Origin: Amyelois transitella
Taxonomy: Eukaryota; Arthropoda; Insecta; Lepidoptera; Pyralidae
Assembly (NCBI RefSeq): GCF_032362555.1
Contig: NC_083523.1
Location: forward strand, 5,741,501-5,805,500
Length of the DNA: 64,000 bases
Reading direction: 5' to 3'
This document shows positions 1-10,557 of the stretch, piece by piece; positions within the stretch are counted from its first letter, which is position 1, and every line of letters begins with the position of its first letter. A program made the translations under genes and the position numbers. The notes beneath the pieces were generated by a model. That model had not been told where the DNA came from and ran no database searches. It was given only the letters and a program-made list of their open reading frames with translations.

Positions 1-674
1 CTGCATGTGAAAAAATAATGAAACGTCAGGTTTAAATTTAAGGTAAATATGAGCCTTAAAACATGTAAATAGAGTTGATTGTGAAGTTTCAAGCGTCGTA
101 TTTAAACGAAATTCAATATGTTCGATACAAAAACTGTGTGATGATGGAGAAGTAAGCAGAAACTTATTAAGCGGCTTTGACGAAGATGCCAATTGTCGAT
201 CGTCTTATTGTGCCATTTTATTTATAGGATTTTTGTCTGGATCCCGGATTTTCGGTTCCCGATGCGAGTTTTTACGGGACAGGTGATCCGCGGAATGTAT
301 CGAAATCAAAGTCGAACGAAAATAAGTGCCTTTTATTGACTCTTTTTGTCGTACTTTTAATATTCCGATTCGCATTGAAATTTATGCCGATATTTTTTAA
401 AGATCAAGAGTACCTATACCGATGAAATTACATAAAGAAGCTAGAAAAGTTTGAAGGAATCGTGTCAATTGGAAAGACGAAAGCATTTAGTCTCCGATAA
501 CCACACCGGGAAAGAGGCGTTTTAGTGTGCATTTGGATATTTTTAAAAAAAACATCGTTTGAGTATCATAATAGTATTTCCAAAATTGAAACCAAAAGCC
601 CAGCCTGTTGCCTAAAAAGAAACCCAAGGTACATGCATTCATCTATACGAGGCAAGACATATTACAACAGACAA

Positions 675-755
675 GACAGAGTTAGCCTCAAAGTAAGTTT
701 GAGACTTGTATTACTGCTATATTTACTACTATATTTCAATAATAAATAAGTATTT
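675..755 (+). repeat. Relic of SINE family C (head portion)
   Basis: The stretch around 'gttagcctcaaagtaagtt' followed by 'gagacttgtatta' matches the beginning of repeats near 15264 and 30483. Those copies carry a tRNA-like 'gggattcgaac' or 'atggaggtcgtc' block downstream. Only the first part is recognisable here. Confidence 0.45.
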
Positions 756-1347
756 ATTCTTAATGACGTGACCGCTAGATGTCATAATGCACGTCGCAGA
801 CAGCGCGCAGTATTCCGGATTAGTTTTGATTTACGACGGGCCCCGGGCGCGGAATGCGCCGCAAATGTCTTTATGCCATTACTTCCCTACTACGAGATAG
901 CTATTTGGTGGGGCCACGAAATTTGAGTGGCTTCACTTGCGTACAGATAAAACCCGGACAACAGATTAGACATTTTTAATAGATAGGATTTTGTTATGTT
1001 CATTTTGAAAAAAAATTGTATTTTTTTTTCGAAACATAAACTGGGATTTTCCGCGCAATCAAAATACTTATAAAGAATACTGCAAGATTTGTTTTCATTA
1101 AATAAAATCTTCATAAACCATTGAAAAAATGGAAGTTGCTTCAACACCAATTTAATTTTTTTGTGATTTATGAATTAAATGTACTCCCAAAGATAAATCT
1201 GTCTGTACGAAATTATATCCAAATTGGTCCAAAAATACATAAATTCAAAAATGCACATTTTATCTTTGCAGTACCTACCTATAAAGTATGCATTTATTGA
1301 TGTAAGATTTAGATTAAGACATGTGTATTATTTTCAGTCAGAGTCAG

Positions 1348-1622
1348 AGCGTCGGTGGTCGAATCGTTAAGGTGCCCGCTTAAAAGCGTGAAGCGCATAA
1401 AAAGCACAACTTCAAATCCCACCTCGGCCATGTAAGAATAACTGTGTAACCATGATCGATCCAATACGGGTTGAGTTCTCCTAAAAGATTGCTGAGGGCA
1501 GATGGGAGTCGCTACGTGTATAAACCTGACTCAAAAAAATCAGGTCATAGGCCTGCCTTGGCCTCTTCTCCAGAGTGGTGAGGATGCAACCGGGACAAAA
1601 GCCAGGAAGAAGAAGAATATTA
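1348..1622 (+). repeat. tRNA-derived SINE, family A
   Basis: It starts with a pol III promoter-like head ('gcgtcggtggtcgaatcgtt', then 'cttcaaatcccacc' resembling a B box), followed by a body with 'cgatccaatacgggttgag', 'aaacctgactc' and 'ctccagagtggtgaggatg', and ends in an AAGAAGAAG tail. The same order of blocks occurs at 34109-34484, and body pieces recur at 31132, 32851, 42218, 46072 (reverse) and 56685, so this is a dispersed family. Confidence 0.75.
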
Positions 1623-4600
1623 GTTATTTTCTCTGTTTTCCTAGCCAACCACGATGTCCAAGCACACGTCACGATCCCAATAGTAAAGTACTTAGCGTCG
1701 TCTTTTTAATATCTATCCCCAAAAAACTGCCCACTGTCCCCTAAGACAAAAAACAATTTGTTTCACGCACAGTTGTTTCTTTTTTTTTTTGGAATTAATT
1801 TTGTCCACTTTTTTCATTACTCTTTATTTAGGTCTTTCACAAAAATGAAGAAATTGATCGACTGACATATCAACGCACAGCCCATAATCCTGAGACTAGG
1901 AATTTGAAATACGCACAAAAAAATGATTTCTCGAAATTCAAGTGGGAAAGGAAAATTTACGAGGTATTTTATTAATATTTCATTTGCATGAAATGGGACC
2001 ACTCTATGGTTTCAATTACTCACTGTTTTTCAGATAGGTACGGCAGGCTCAAAACTGGTTGCAAATTATCGTCACGAGTGCAACTGTTTGATGCACCATG
2101 CATTCTAGTTTCTTATTCTTATTGATTTTAGGTATATATTGTATACCTAACAACGCCTATTCATCTTCGTTTCACAATTCACATCCTTAAATTTATCAAG
2201 TAAATTGAAAATCGTACAATTTACCGAAACATCGCGTTGAACTGATTTTCCTAAAGTCTTACATGCTGGGTGATCAAGCAGGTATGCCGGTCACGCACTC
2301 AGGTGAATATGGGGAGGTTGTTTTTTATTTCATTACCACCCCCACCCCACCCTAAGTAGGTGATAGTGCCGTAATACGATAAGAAATGGAAGGCGTATCT
2401 ACAATTCGGTGAGCGAAAAAGTACACTAATAAGTATGAATGGGGAAGTAAAGAATATATCGTAAGTTAAACAGCCATACAGATAAGTAATGACAAGACAA
2501 TAAAACCTAAATAAAAATATAGTACCTAAATAAAATCCAATCAATCCACTTTTTTAAGCTTCGCATACTCTCTTCATTGAATGATGAAGAATGAATATAG
2601 AAGGCAACGCAAACGACCGGCGTAGGAAGCTAAAATTTGAAATGTGTAAATAGTTTTCACGGGAACAAGATAGCGAATAAACGGTAAAAGCTATAATACC
2701 TACTTTAATTTTATCAATTTTGAATTTGAAATAATAAAGTATTTAAATAAAGAAATTATGTTTCTAAAAACACTTAAAAATAATATTTAAATTGTAATAA
2801 AACAGCTATAATAATGTATTCACCTTGGGCGTTAGAACGTTTTATTAGAAACTCCTAACATCTAAAATGAAATCATAAAAATACTTTGTTACTTCTCCGA
2901 CTAAACATTTTCAATATCAAAACTGAATTGAAGAACAAATACTGAACAATATTTTAACGGCACCTGAACTGAAAGATATATCTCCGAAATACCAAAACCT
3001 GCCGGTCACGTTTGGTGTTGCCCCGGAATGCCCCGTTTTGCCCCGTTTCCCCGGGATCGATGCCCGCGCGTGACTTCGAGTTTATGGCCGCCTAAAATAT
3101 ATCCTGGTCTTCGGTAGTTTTACGGTTGAAGTAATGGTTAATTGACAAGTTTTAATGTGCGGGACGTGTACGTATAGTAAAGTCTGGTTAGAAAGAGCAT
3201 CTTAGAATTTTAATTGGTTTAGATTCGTCGATAAAAACTTCTTAAGGCATGACAAATTTGTTGACAAGCTCAGCATGCGTTTATAAGCTATCAGTGTCTT
3301 TCGATCTTGTGTAAAATGTAAGAAAAAATAGCCTTAGTATTATTGACCTAAGTTATGTTAGTAAATGTATTTATATCGAAACCTTAACCACTGACCTAAA
3401 CCACTGGCAAAACGACTGACAATCACTGATCCGATTTTTTGTGTAAATATATCAAGTTTAATATTTCAAGATCAAGCAAAGGCAACTCTTCTGGAAATTC
3501 CCACGATAACGGAATTTCAATTTAACGCGGTCATAGTGTGGCCAAAAACTGTAAACAAATAGATAAGGCTACTCACATACCACCCAAACACCCGTTACCT
3601 ATCCAAAGTTCTCGTCAGCACTTCAAAATTCGTGCTAATTATCCGCCCAAAGCCGCACGGGCGGCATTCACGGCACGTGCCCGCTACGTGGGCGCCGCAG
3701 ATATTGCCAAAATATAGCTATAGCTACGGCACTGTAGTGCTGGCTTTAATTTGAATATGCCCGGATTTTATGGTAATGCGGTTACGTGAATTTAAAGGTA
3801 TTTTTGAATTTTCTAATTCGTCTTACTGGCCAGGATTTTATGAAAAAAGAGGTGTAAAATTTTTAAATTTTATTATTAATTGAATGAAAAATGAAAATGA
3901 TAACATAATTAATAATGGAATTTCCTTATTTGTCTTAGTGACCAGGATTGTCTGAAATAGCTATTTAAAATGAAATTTAGGAAGTTAGTAGGTATATTCA
4001 TAATATTATAATGTAGGAAACCTGTAATTGGAATCAAAATATGTAAGTGGTGAATTGATTTCTTTATCAGATTTTTTCTATATTTTTATTAATTCATAAA
4101 ACTTTACCAAAAACAGTTTTAAGCTTGAGAATATCCGCGAACCCACCCGATGCAAGTCACGTCGCTCAATGCGCTCATCTCCTGAATTACTTGTAGGTAC
4201 TCTGCAGTTCTCTCTGAACTTGTCATATTAAACTAGGAACTGTTTGGATAAAATAAAGAAAACTTTAAATCTTAAGCCTTCTTTGACCTGTTTGATCTTC
4301 AATATTCTCCAAAATGCTCGTTATAATTTTGTTAGAATCCAGTTGTACCGCCCAACTTTTACAACGATGTCTTTCCACCTCATATTCCTAGTTACGAAAA
4401 TAAAGTTTTTAAACTGGAAAGGTTTGGTTGTTGGTTCCTGTTTTCTTACTGTTTCAGAAATGTTTACAAAACAAAAACCATCAGAATCATTCCAGATCTC
4501 ATTACCCGTAACATCGACTTCTGAAGATCCGCACATTCGCTGTGTGCGCGCGCATTCCCATGCGAGTCACGTCCGCGAACGTGCGCCCTCGTGTCGCTGA

Positions 4601-5393
4601 ATTACTTGATACGTAGAGAGGTTCTGAAGACGTCATGCTAGCCTGATAGGTATAGAAGTTGGAAAACTTAACTACTTATAATCGATGCAAACTTGAAAGT
4701 AAAATGAGTTTCTAAAAATGTACGACACTCGCCTACGTACCTTTTGTGGGTACTAACACACACGATAAATGTAATTTAAGTTATCATGAAAAATTTAGCT
4801 AACTGGACTGACATTACTATTCCTACCTCTATACCTAGCCAGAACTCTGAGAATACAATTAGACATAGGGTTAAGCCCCCATTTGGTCGTGAGAATATTT
4901 TTATGGAGCATCAGGAATGTCATCGCTCCTGCATCCCCCGACTGAGCATGATTTAATGCACTGTTTATTATGAATTAATTGCAAGCGAATGAACTATAAA
5001 TCTTTCAGACTTCATTCTGAATTTAAAAGCGCCCATAAATTTTGTTTTTAATATGCTGATTTCTGATTTCTTATTAATAAAATACATAAAAAAAACAGTC
5101 ACAAAAATTGTGTGTGTATCTATAAGTACTAACTATGAGTACTTACTTACTACTTACTAAAAAAAATTAGAGAAATCCTCAGTAATTGCAATAATATAAG
5201 ATTACCATGCAATTTCCATGGAAGTTACTAAGCAATTTATTGCTTCCAACCAGGGTACGAAAAGCATTTTGTTAAAAATAATGAGCGCTTAACTCCGGCA
5301 CCACTGTTGGCACAAAGACAGACAGAACTTTCAGAGTTATCACTCCTGAAGCCATTTCATTATGTAACAAATAAGTACAGTATGGTTCCCAGC

Positions 5394-5560
5394 ACTTTAA
5401 AATGTCCTACTCTTCATTTCATTCAAGTCTTTTCCATGGATGTCGTAAAAGACAAATAAGGAAAGTCAAAAACATTTAGTCCTATATACCTACAGCTGAA
5501 AGTGGCTTTGTACTGACTCTGTCTACCCCAGCAAGGGATATAGACGTGATTGTACCTAGT
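5394..5560 (-). repeat. Dispersed repeat family B, degraded copy
   Basis: Reverse-orientation relic of the family whose best copies lie at 33531-33720 and 56268-56458. Shared landmarks are 'gatgtcgtaaaagac', 'cagctgaaagtggctttg', 'gactctgtctaccccagc' and 'aagggatatagacgtga'. The tRNA-less head and fixed order suggest a short non-autonomous element, class unknown. Confidence 0.5.
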
Positions 5561-5766
5561 ATGTATGCAAATAACTTATTGTATTGTTTAAATTACTTGT
5601 TGTAGTCTATTGTTTTGTTTATTTTACTTTAGCCATCTGTGTCTATAGCCATTAGTATGGTCTTCAGTGTGTTTAAGCTTTAAATCAACAAATACATACC
5701 TATAATTACAACTATTGTCTTGCAGTGTTTTTGTAAGAGGTGCTATTATTTTATAGTTTGCCATCA

Positions 5767-5838
5767 GGGGATGTAGCTCAGTGGTAGAGCGTTCGCTTTG
5801 CATGTGAAAGGCCCCGGGTTCGATCCCCGGCATCTCCA
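5767..5838 (+). tRNA. tRNA-Ala (anticodon TGC)
   Basis: This 72-nt cloverleaf has acceptor GGGGATG paired with CATCTCC plus discriminator A. The third pair is G3:U70, the universal alanine identity element. The D arm is GCTC/GAGC, the anticodon loop TTTGCAT gives anticodon TGC, and the T arm is CCGGG-TTCGATC-CCCGG. No intron is present. A run of seven T begins one base downstream and would terminate RNA polymerase III. An identical gene lies at 21473-21544. Confidence 0.97.
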
Positions 5839-7510
5839 ATTTTTTTAATAGTTTTCTTTAAACGATTAAAGATTTTAAGCCTTGAGTGATGCCCTGATAA
5901 GAACAAGTACCAAATTCCTCATTACATTTCCCATAACTTTTAAGAAATTCTTATGACCTCAAGAGATGAGATTTTAATTAGGAACCACCTTTTTCGCGAA
6001 TACCTACCGGTATATTCGCCGGTACCGGTATATACCGGTATTTCGCAAATTTTTCTCGATTCCTCCCGAATCCAATAAAGAAATGCAAATGAGATTTGAG
6101 AGTTATTGCCTCTAGTCGGGGATGAATAGCGTCGGCTTAGTCGATAAAATTATCTTTGCATTTATGCCACTGTCTAAATGCTTAGGCGGCCAGTGTTAGA
6201 TGTTGACACGGTCTCAGTGAGTTGGAATCTTAATTATTTTTTTATCTGTAACATCTTCTTACTTTTTTTTCTACTTCTCATCTTTGGACGCAACCAGTAT
6301 GTACCTAACCGCTTTGGAAGTCCACTTTCCTTTTTTTTCTGCACTATTGTGTTTTCGCAAAATATCTATTGATTTGTACTTCAGTATTTCTCAGAAAAAA
6401 TGTATTTTTACCTGAATAAAGGGCATAAGGTTACCCGTTAGAATAATATTTAATTCGGAGGACCATTTTTATTGTACAAAATTTTTAGTACCTTAAGTAT
6501 TTGAGTATAATAAAATTAATACCACCTGGTTAAAGTAACTGTTTACTTATTGCACCTAAAAACATCAGGCACCTATGTAACTTGTTTTTAAATGATGTGG
6601 AGATCATGTCACAAGTCGATAAGTACCTAATGCAATAAAACGCACCTAAAACAAACATGAAACACGTAATTATATTTTAGCGTTTCCACCTCAGGTCGCC
6701 TGTAAAAAAGTTTTTATAGCTAATTCCCAGCCGGCCGTTACGCATCCACTCTTATTTCGAACTTTTACAGCCACCGATGTCAATTTGCTTGTAAATGAAC
6801 TTCTACGTTTGTTTTACCATTTAATATGGCCGTTGGCTTGGAGAGTTGGCTTGGATACATTTTATGATTAACAAAATAATTGATTCACTGATCTTTATAT
6901 AATTATAAATAATCTTTCTATATTTAAGTATTTATGTTTTACTGTTTTACATTTGTTTGTTTATAAGTGTAACTTGAAAAATATGAATTAATAAGAAATC
7001 CTTTTTTTAAAGCTGAACTAGGAGACATCCATTTTGATTCAATCAGATGATTGGCGATACATCAGGTTTGCCTCGCCATATATCCAGGTAACACACCTCT
7101 TGCCCATTAAGCTGAATCTTTGATGTTAAATGCCCGCCTGCCAATCTTGGAGACGCATAGGTGGAGTTCAAGATATGTGGAGTGTTTGTGCGAATATATT
7201 GACCATTATGTTTTTCTTAGTTGGATTGTTTTCCTTAGTTTTAATTTCGGATTGTTTTTTTTTTCTGATCAAACTACCTACTTTGTTTTTAAGTATAATT
7301 AAATGTTTTTTTTTATAATAAGTCTATGTTGCAGTGGAACCTAAACATGTAGGGACAGAACTGCTTAATAGAAATGACTGTGTTACGTTACGAGAAGCCA
7401 AAATAATATAGAAGCCACAAAAAGTTAAACCATTTAAAACTGGTTGTATACATATATTTCTAACTTTACATTGAAACCGAAAAAGGATAAACTGAAACAT
7501 TTTTCACAGC
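5839..7510. other. Intergenic DNA, no gene seen
   Basis: AT-rich sequence up to the first copy of the duplicated SDR unit. The only structured item noted is an 18-bp perfect palindrome at 6023-6040 inside a cluster of CCGGTA-type motifs. The small open frames at 7120-7318 overlap each other in different frames and have no recognisable protein features. Confidence 0.5.
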
Positions 7511-9491
7511 GACGAAATTTATGAGCATACAATTGAATTTCGCGCTTGATTTGAGCGGGCCGCTTGAAAAATCTATTCGACTCTCAAATTCTGAACGCAT
7601 CTGTCAAATAATGGCGGGAAAACATAGAGCAGTGTTGCCCGCTTAGGCGAAGGGTCGCCATATGTCAAATGGGAAATAGTTATTTATGGGCACCATTCAC
7701 AAATTGCATTCATGGTCGAATTGATATATTGGAATGTTTTATATGTAAATGTGAACCTAAGATGAATAGCTGCCCCAGAAACTGATACCGGATGATTTAG
7801 TTATACGAAGAGTGTTGGCCAAGATCTATATTGGATAACACTCAAGCTTATTCCCATTCATTCAATGAAATATGTGTAAGTTTGTATGTACTAAAGCTTT
7901 TATTCTAGCCTACCAACTCTGGTTAAGTAGCTACGAGTAAAATTACGGGAGCGCTTACATAATTTTAATATGTTGATGCCTATCTAGACATTGAAGTTGC
8001 ATAAAAGTTTGTTGAGTAACTAATAACAATAACAGCCATATGATCATGCTATAGTCATGAAGTTATCAATTTCATTTTGAGCTGTTTGTTACAAAGCTTG
8101 AGGCTTGCTAAAAAAGCATGTAAGCCATACTAATACCTCTCTGGAGAACTTTATTTTAATTTAGTATTCATGACATAACCCAAAATTTCCCTCACCGTGA
8201 GCATCGGTTGTCAATCAGGGTTCTTATAAAAACCAGAGTCATTGATATATAGAAAAATAGACATTGATACATAGCCCCGTAGGTTTAATCATTTTAAATA
8301 ATTGGATACCTGGGGTAAGTATTTAGCCGTTCGACCACCGACGCTCAAACATTAGCAAAGTTGAATAGAAATATCAAGTCACGTTTGCAATACATAAGTA
8401 AGTAGTATAGTAGTCAGTTTCAGTCCTAGGCATTGTAAATCATTTACCTTGTTCTCCTAGGAGGTCGATTTCGTGAACGCCAGTGTACCCCGCACGCAAG
8501 AACACGACCTAATCCGCTATTCACGATATAAATGACAATACAAAACAAATGTGTCTTGATTTCGCATGATTTCCAATGCTTATTCTTGTTTAGCATTGTT
8601 ATTTCGTAACTATTTATTATTAGTTGCTTTTCAGCTTAAATATCTTGGGTCATAAGATAATAAAGTGTAGGTACCTACCAATTTTGAAAACTGCACACTA
8701 TAACCGTTAAGATACAGCAAACTAATTTTATAGCTATGTACGTGAATATTTATTTTTTTAAGAAGATACTATATAAGCTGAAACAATTCATAATATTTCT
8801 AAGTAGTTTATTTTTAATGATTAAGTAACATCTGACACACATTAGTGTCTTTCTATACTGTTAATCCAATCAGTTAAGCCTTTCAACCTTGCAAGTAATA
8901 AATTCCCAGAAAGCAAGAAGAATCGCATTCGCACTTATATACACCATCGTAAACACAGAACAGAATTACTCACGGTTTTTTGGAAATTGAATAAACCCAC
9001 AGAAGTGCAGCTCAACTGATAAGTTTCAGACCGATTTGGTCAGTTTGAAAGGCGATTCGGTATTTAATTTTTAAATCTGAATCATTATAATTGTCTCAGG
9101 TTCCTTTCTAGGAGGCGCGTATCTAATCTAGACAGGTCATACCACATTTCCAATTTTTGTATTTACCGCCATGGAGTCACGCGCTCCTTGTGTTGCCGCT
9201 TTATTTGGGCTACTTTTTAGTAGCTTGCTGTGACTAAAATAATACCTCTCTCAACATAGCCTACGTAGTAGCTAAGTTATATTATTTTTAAAAGCATATT
9301 TAGTTTCATTGATAATTTTATTTATAACCCTTTTGTTTGAAATACTGTTGTAATAAATGTTGATAATGCGTTCTGTTCATATTATTTATATCTACATTAC
9401 ATAGTTACTAATTTAATTTTTTTTCTGTACATTTTTCAATGTGTAGTAGATCTTTTATCTAAGACATGGTAACACGAAAAGTGACATATTG

Positions 9492-9499
9492 GTAATTAC
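9492..9499. other. Empty (pre-insertion) site of the P-type transposon
   Basis: Copy 1 of the duplicated unit has a single GTAATTAC here, 143 bp before the SDR start codon. In copy 2 the same octamer is present on both sides of a 4,779-bp insertion (13486-13493 and 18273-18280). Copy 1 is therefore the unoccupied target and defines the transposon boundaries. Confidence 0.92.
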
Positions 9500-9642
9500 A
9501 TTTTATGCCAAACAAAACAAAGTTAACAAATAGTAACATTCCATTCTAGTGGTTATTTTTTTGGTCGATATTAGAAAAAACATTTGTGTAAATAAACCTC
9601 AAACTCAAGAACATTTAACCTCATCAAAGAGGTTAAAAATTT

Positions 9643-10407
9643 ATGATGGATTTTACGGACAAAGTAGTGTTAATAACTGGTGCAAGTTCCGGTATTGGTG
9701 CAGCTGCAGCTATTTATTTCTCTAAACAGTCTGCAAAATTATCCTTGGTCGGCCGTAAGGAAAATAATTTAAGAAAAATTGCTTTATATTGTGAAAAGTC
9801 TAAGGGCAATAAACCTTTGGCAATTACAGCTGATCTTACCGACGACGGAGACATAAAACGAGTTATAGACGAAACTATTGATCATTACGGAAAACTAGAT
9901 GTCCTTGTAAATAACGCCGGTATAATTGGTATGGGTGGAATCAAGAATACAACAATGGAAACATACGACAATATCATGGCTACAAACTTGAGGTCTGTCT
10001 TTCATTTGACTATGCTAGCTACCCCCCATTTGATAGCAACCAAAGGCTGTATAGTTAACACATCTTGTATTGCAAGTAAAAAGCCAAGTACTATGTCACT
10101 TTGTTACAATATGTCGAAGGCAGCATTGGACCAATTTACCAAATGCATCGCTTTGGAGCTAGCACCAGACGGCGTAAGAGTTAACTCAATCAACCCTGGC
10201 TTTGTTAAGACTAATCTACTGAAAGATATAGGCTTGAGTGAAGAACAATTGGAATTATTCATAAAGAATGTTGTTGGAAACATGCCTCTAAAGAAAGCAG
10301 TGGAGAGTGATGAAGTTGCTGCTTTGATTGGCTTTTTAGCAAGCAATAATGCGAAGAGTATAACTGGCTCCTGTTATATTGTTGATGGAGGCAGTATCCT
10401 ACGTTAA
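9643..10407 (+). CDS. Short-chain dehydrogenase/reductase (classical SDR), copy 1
   Basis: Intronless 254-aa protein, the usual length of a classical cytosolic SDR, predicted to use NAD(P)(H) to oxidise or reduce an unknown small alcohol or ketone. Visible motifs: glycine-rich cofactor loop TGASSGIG (residues 12-19), NNAG (90-93), structural Asn115, catalytic YNMSK (Tyr155, Lys159) and a C-terminal VDGG (247-250) typical of FabG-like SDRs. Arg38 after the second beta strand (GRKE) would favour NADP(H). The residue 13 before Tyr155, normally the catalytic Ser, is Cys142, with Ser141 beside it. Two ATGs open the frame (MMDF); either could be used. An AATAAA follows at 10552. The closest lepidopteran relatives are annotated loosely as FabG-like reductases; the substrate is not inferable. 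An identical protein is encoded at 18424-19188. Confidence 0.93.
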   Translation: MMDFTDKVVLITGASSGIGAAAAIYFSKQSAKLSLVGRKENNLRKIALYCEKSKGNKPLAITADLTDDGDIKRVIDETIDHYGKLDVLVNNAGIIGMGGIKNTTMETYDNIMATNLRSVFHLTMLATPHLIATKGCIVNTSCIASKKPSTMSLCYNMSKAALDQFTKCIALELAPDGVRVNSINPGFVKTNLLKDIGLSEEQLELFIKNVVGNMPLKKAVESDEVAALIGFLASNNAKSITGSCYIVDGGSILR

Positions 10408-10551
10408 ATTAAGTCAGTCAGCATTAATTTGTTCACTCGAAAATATGTATAATTTTATTAGCTATTACACAATTGTATCATATTTAGTAATCTTAGGAAA
10501 CATTTGAAAAATAGTGCCAGAAATATGTAAATGTTCTTCAATTCAAGTTAC

Positions 10552-10557
10552 AATAAA
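10552..10557 (+). terminator. Polyadenylation signal of SDR copy 1
   Basis: AATAAA about 145 bp after the SDR stop codon. The same hexamer follows copy 2 at the corresponding place. It is the first good match downstream of the gene. Confidence 0.6.

Larger units (their letters stand above)
1..5766. other. Gene-poor AT-rich intergenic DNA
   Basis: No convincing exon is seen. Open frames here are under 120 codons, lack family motifs and often overlap repeats. Contents I can support are a tRNA-derived SINE (1348-1622), a short relic of another SINE family (about 675-755), a relic of dispersed repeat family B (about 5394-5560), and short GC-rich patches around 835-870, 3000-3075, 3640-3720 and 4530-4600. 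The patches could be regulatory, but nothing proves it. Confidence 0.6.

Noticed and set aside
525-749. 74-codon plus-strand open frame
   Set aside because: Overlaps a repeat relic and has no recognisable domain or good start context.
10104-10346. 80-codon minus-strand open frame inside the SDR gene (and its copy at 18885-19127)
   Set aside because: Antisense shadow of a well-supported SDR coding sequence with no features of its own.
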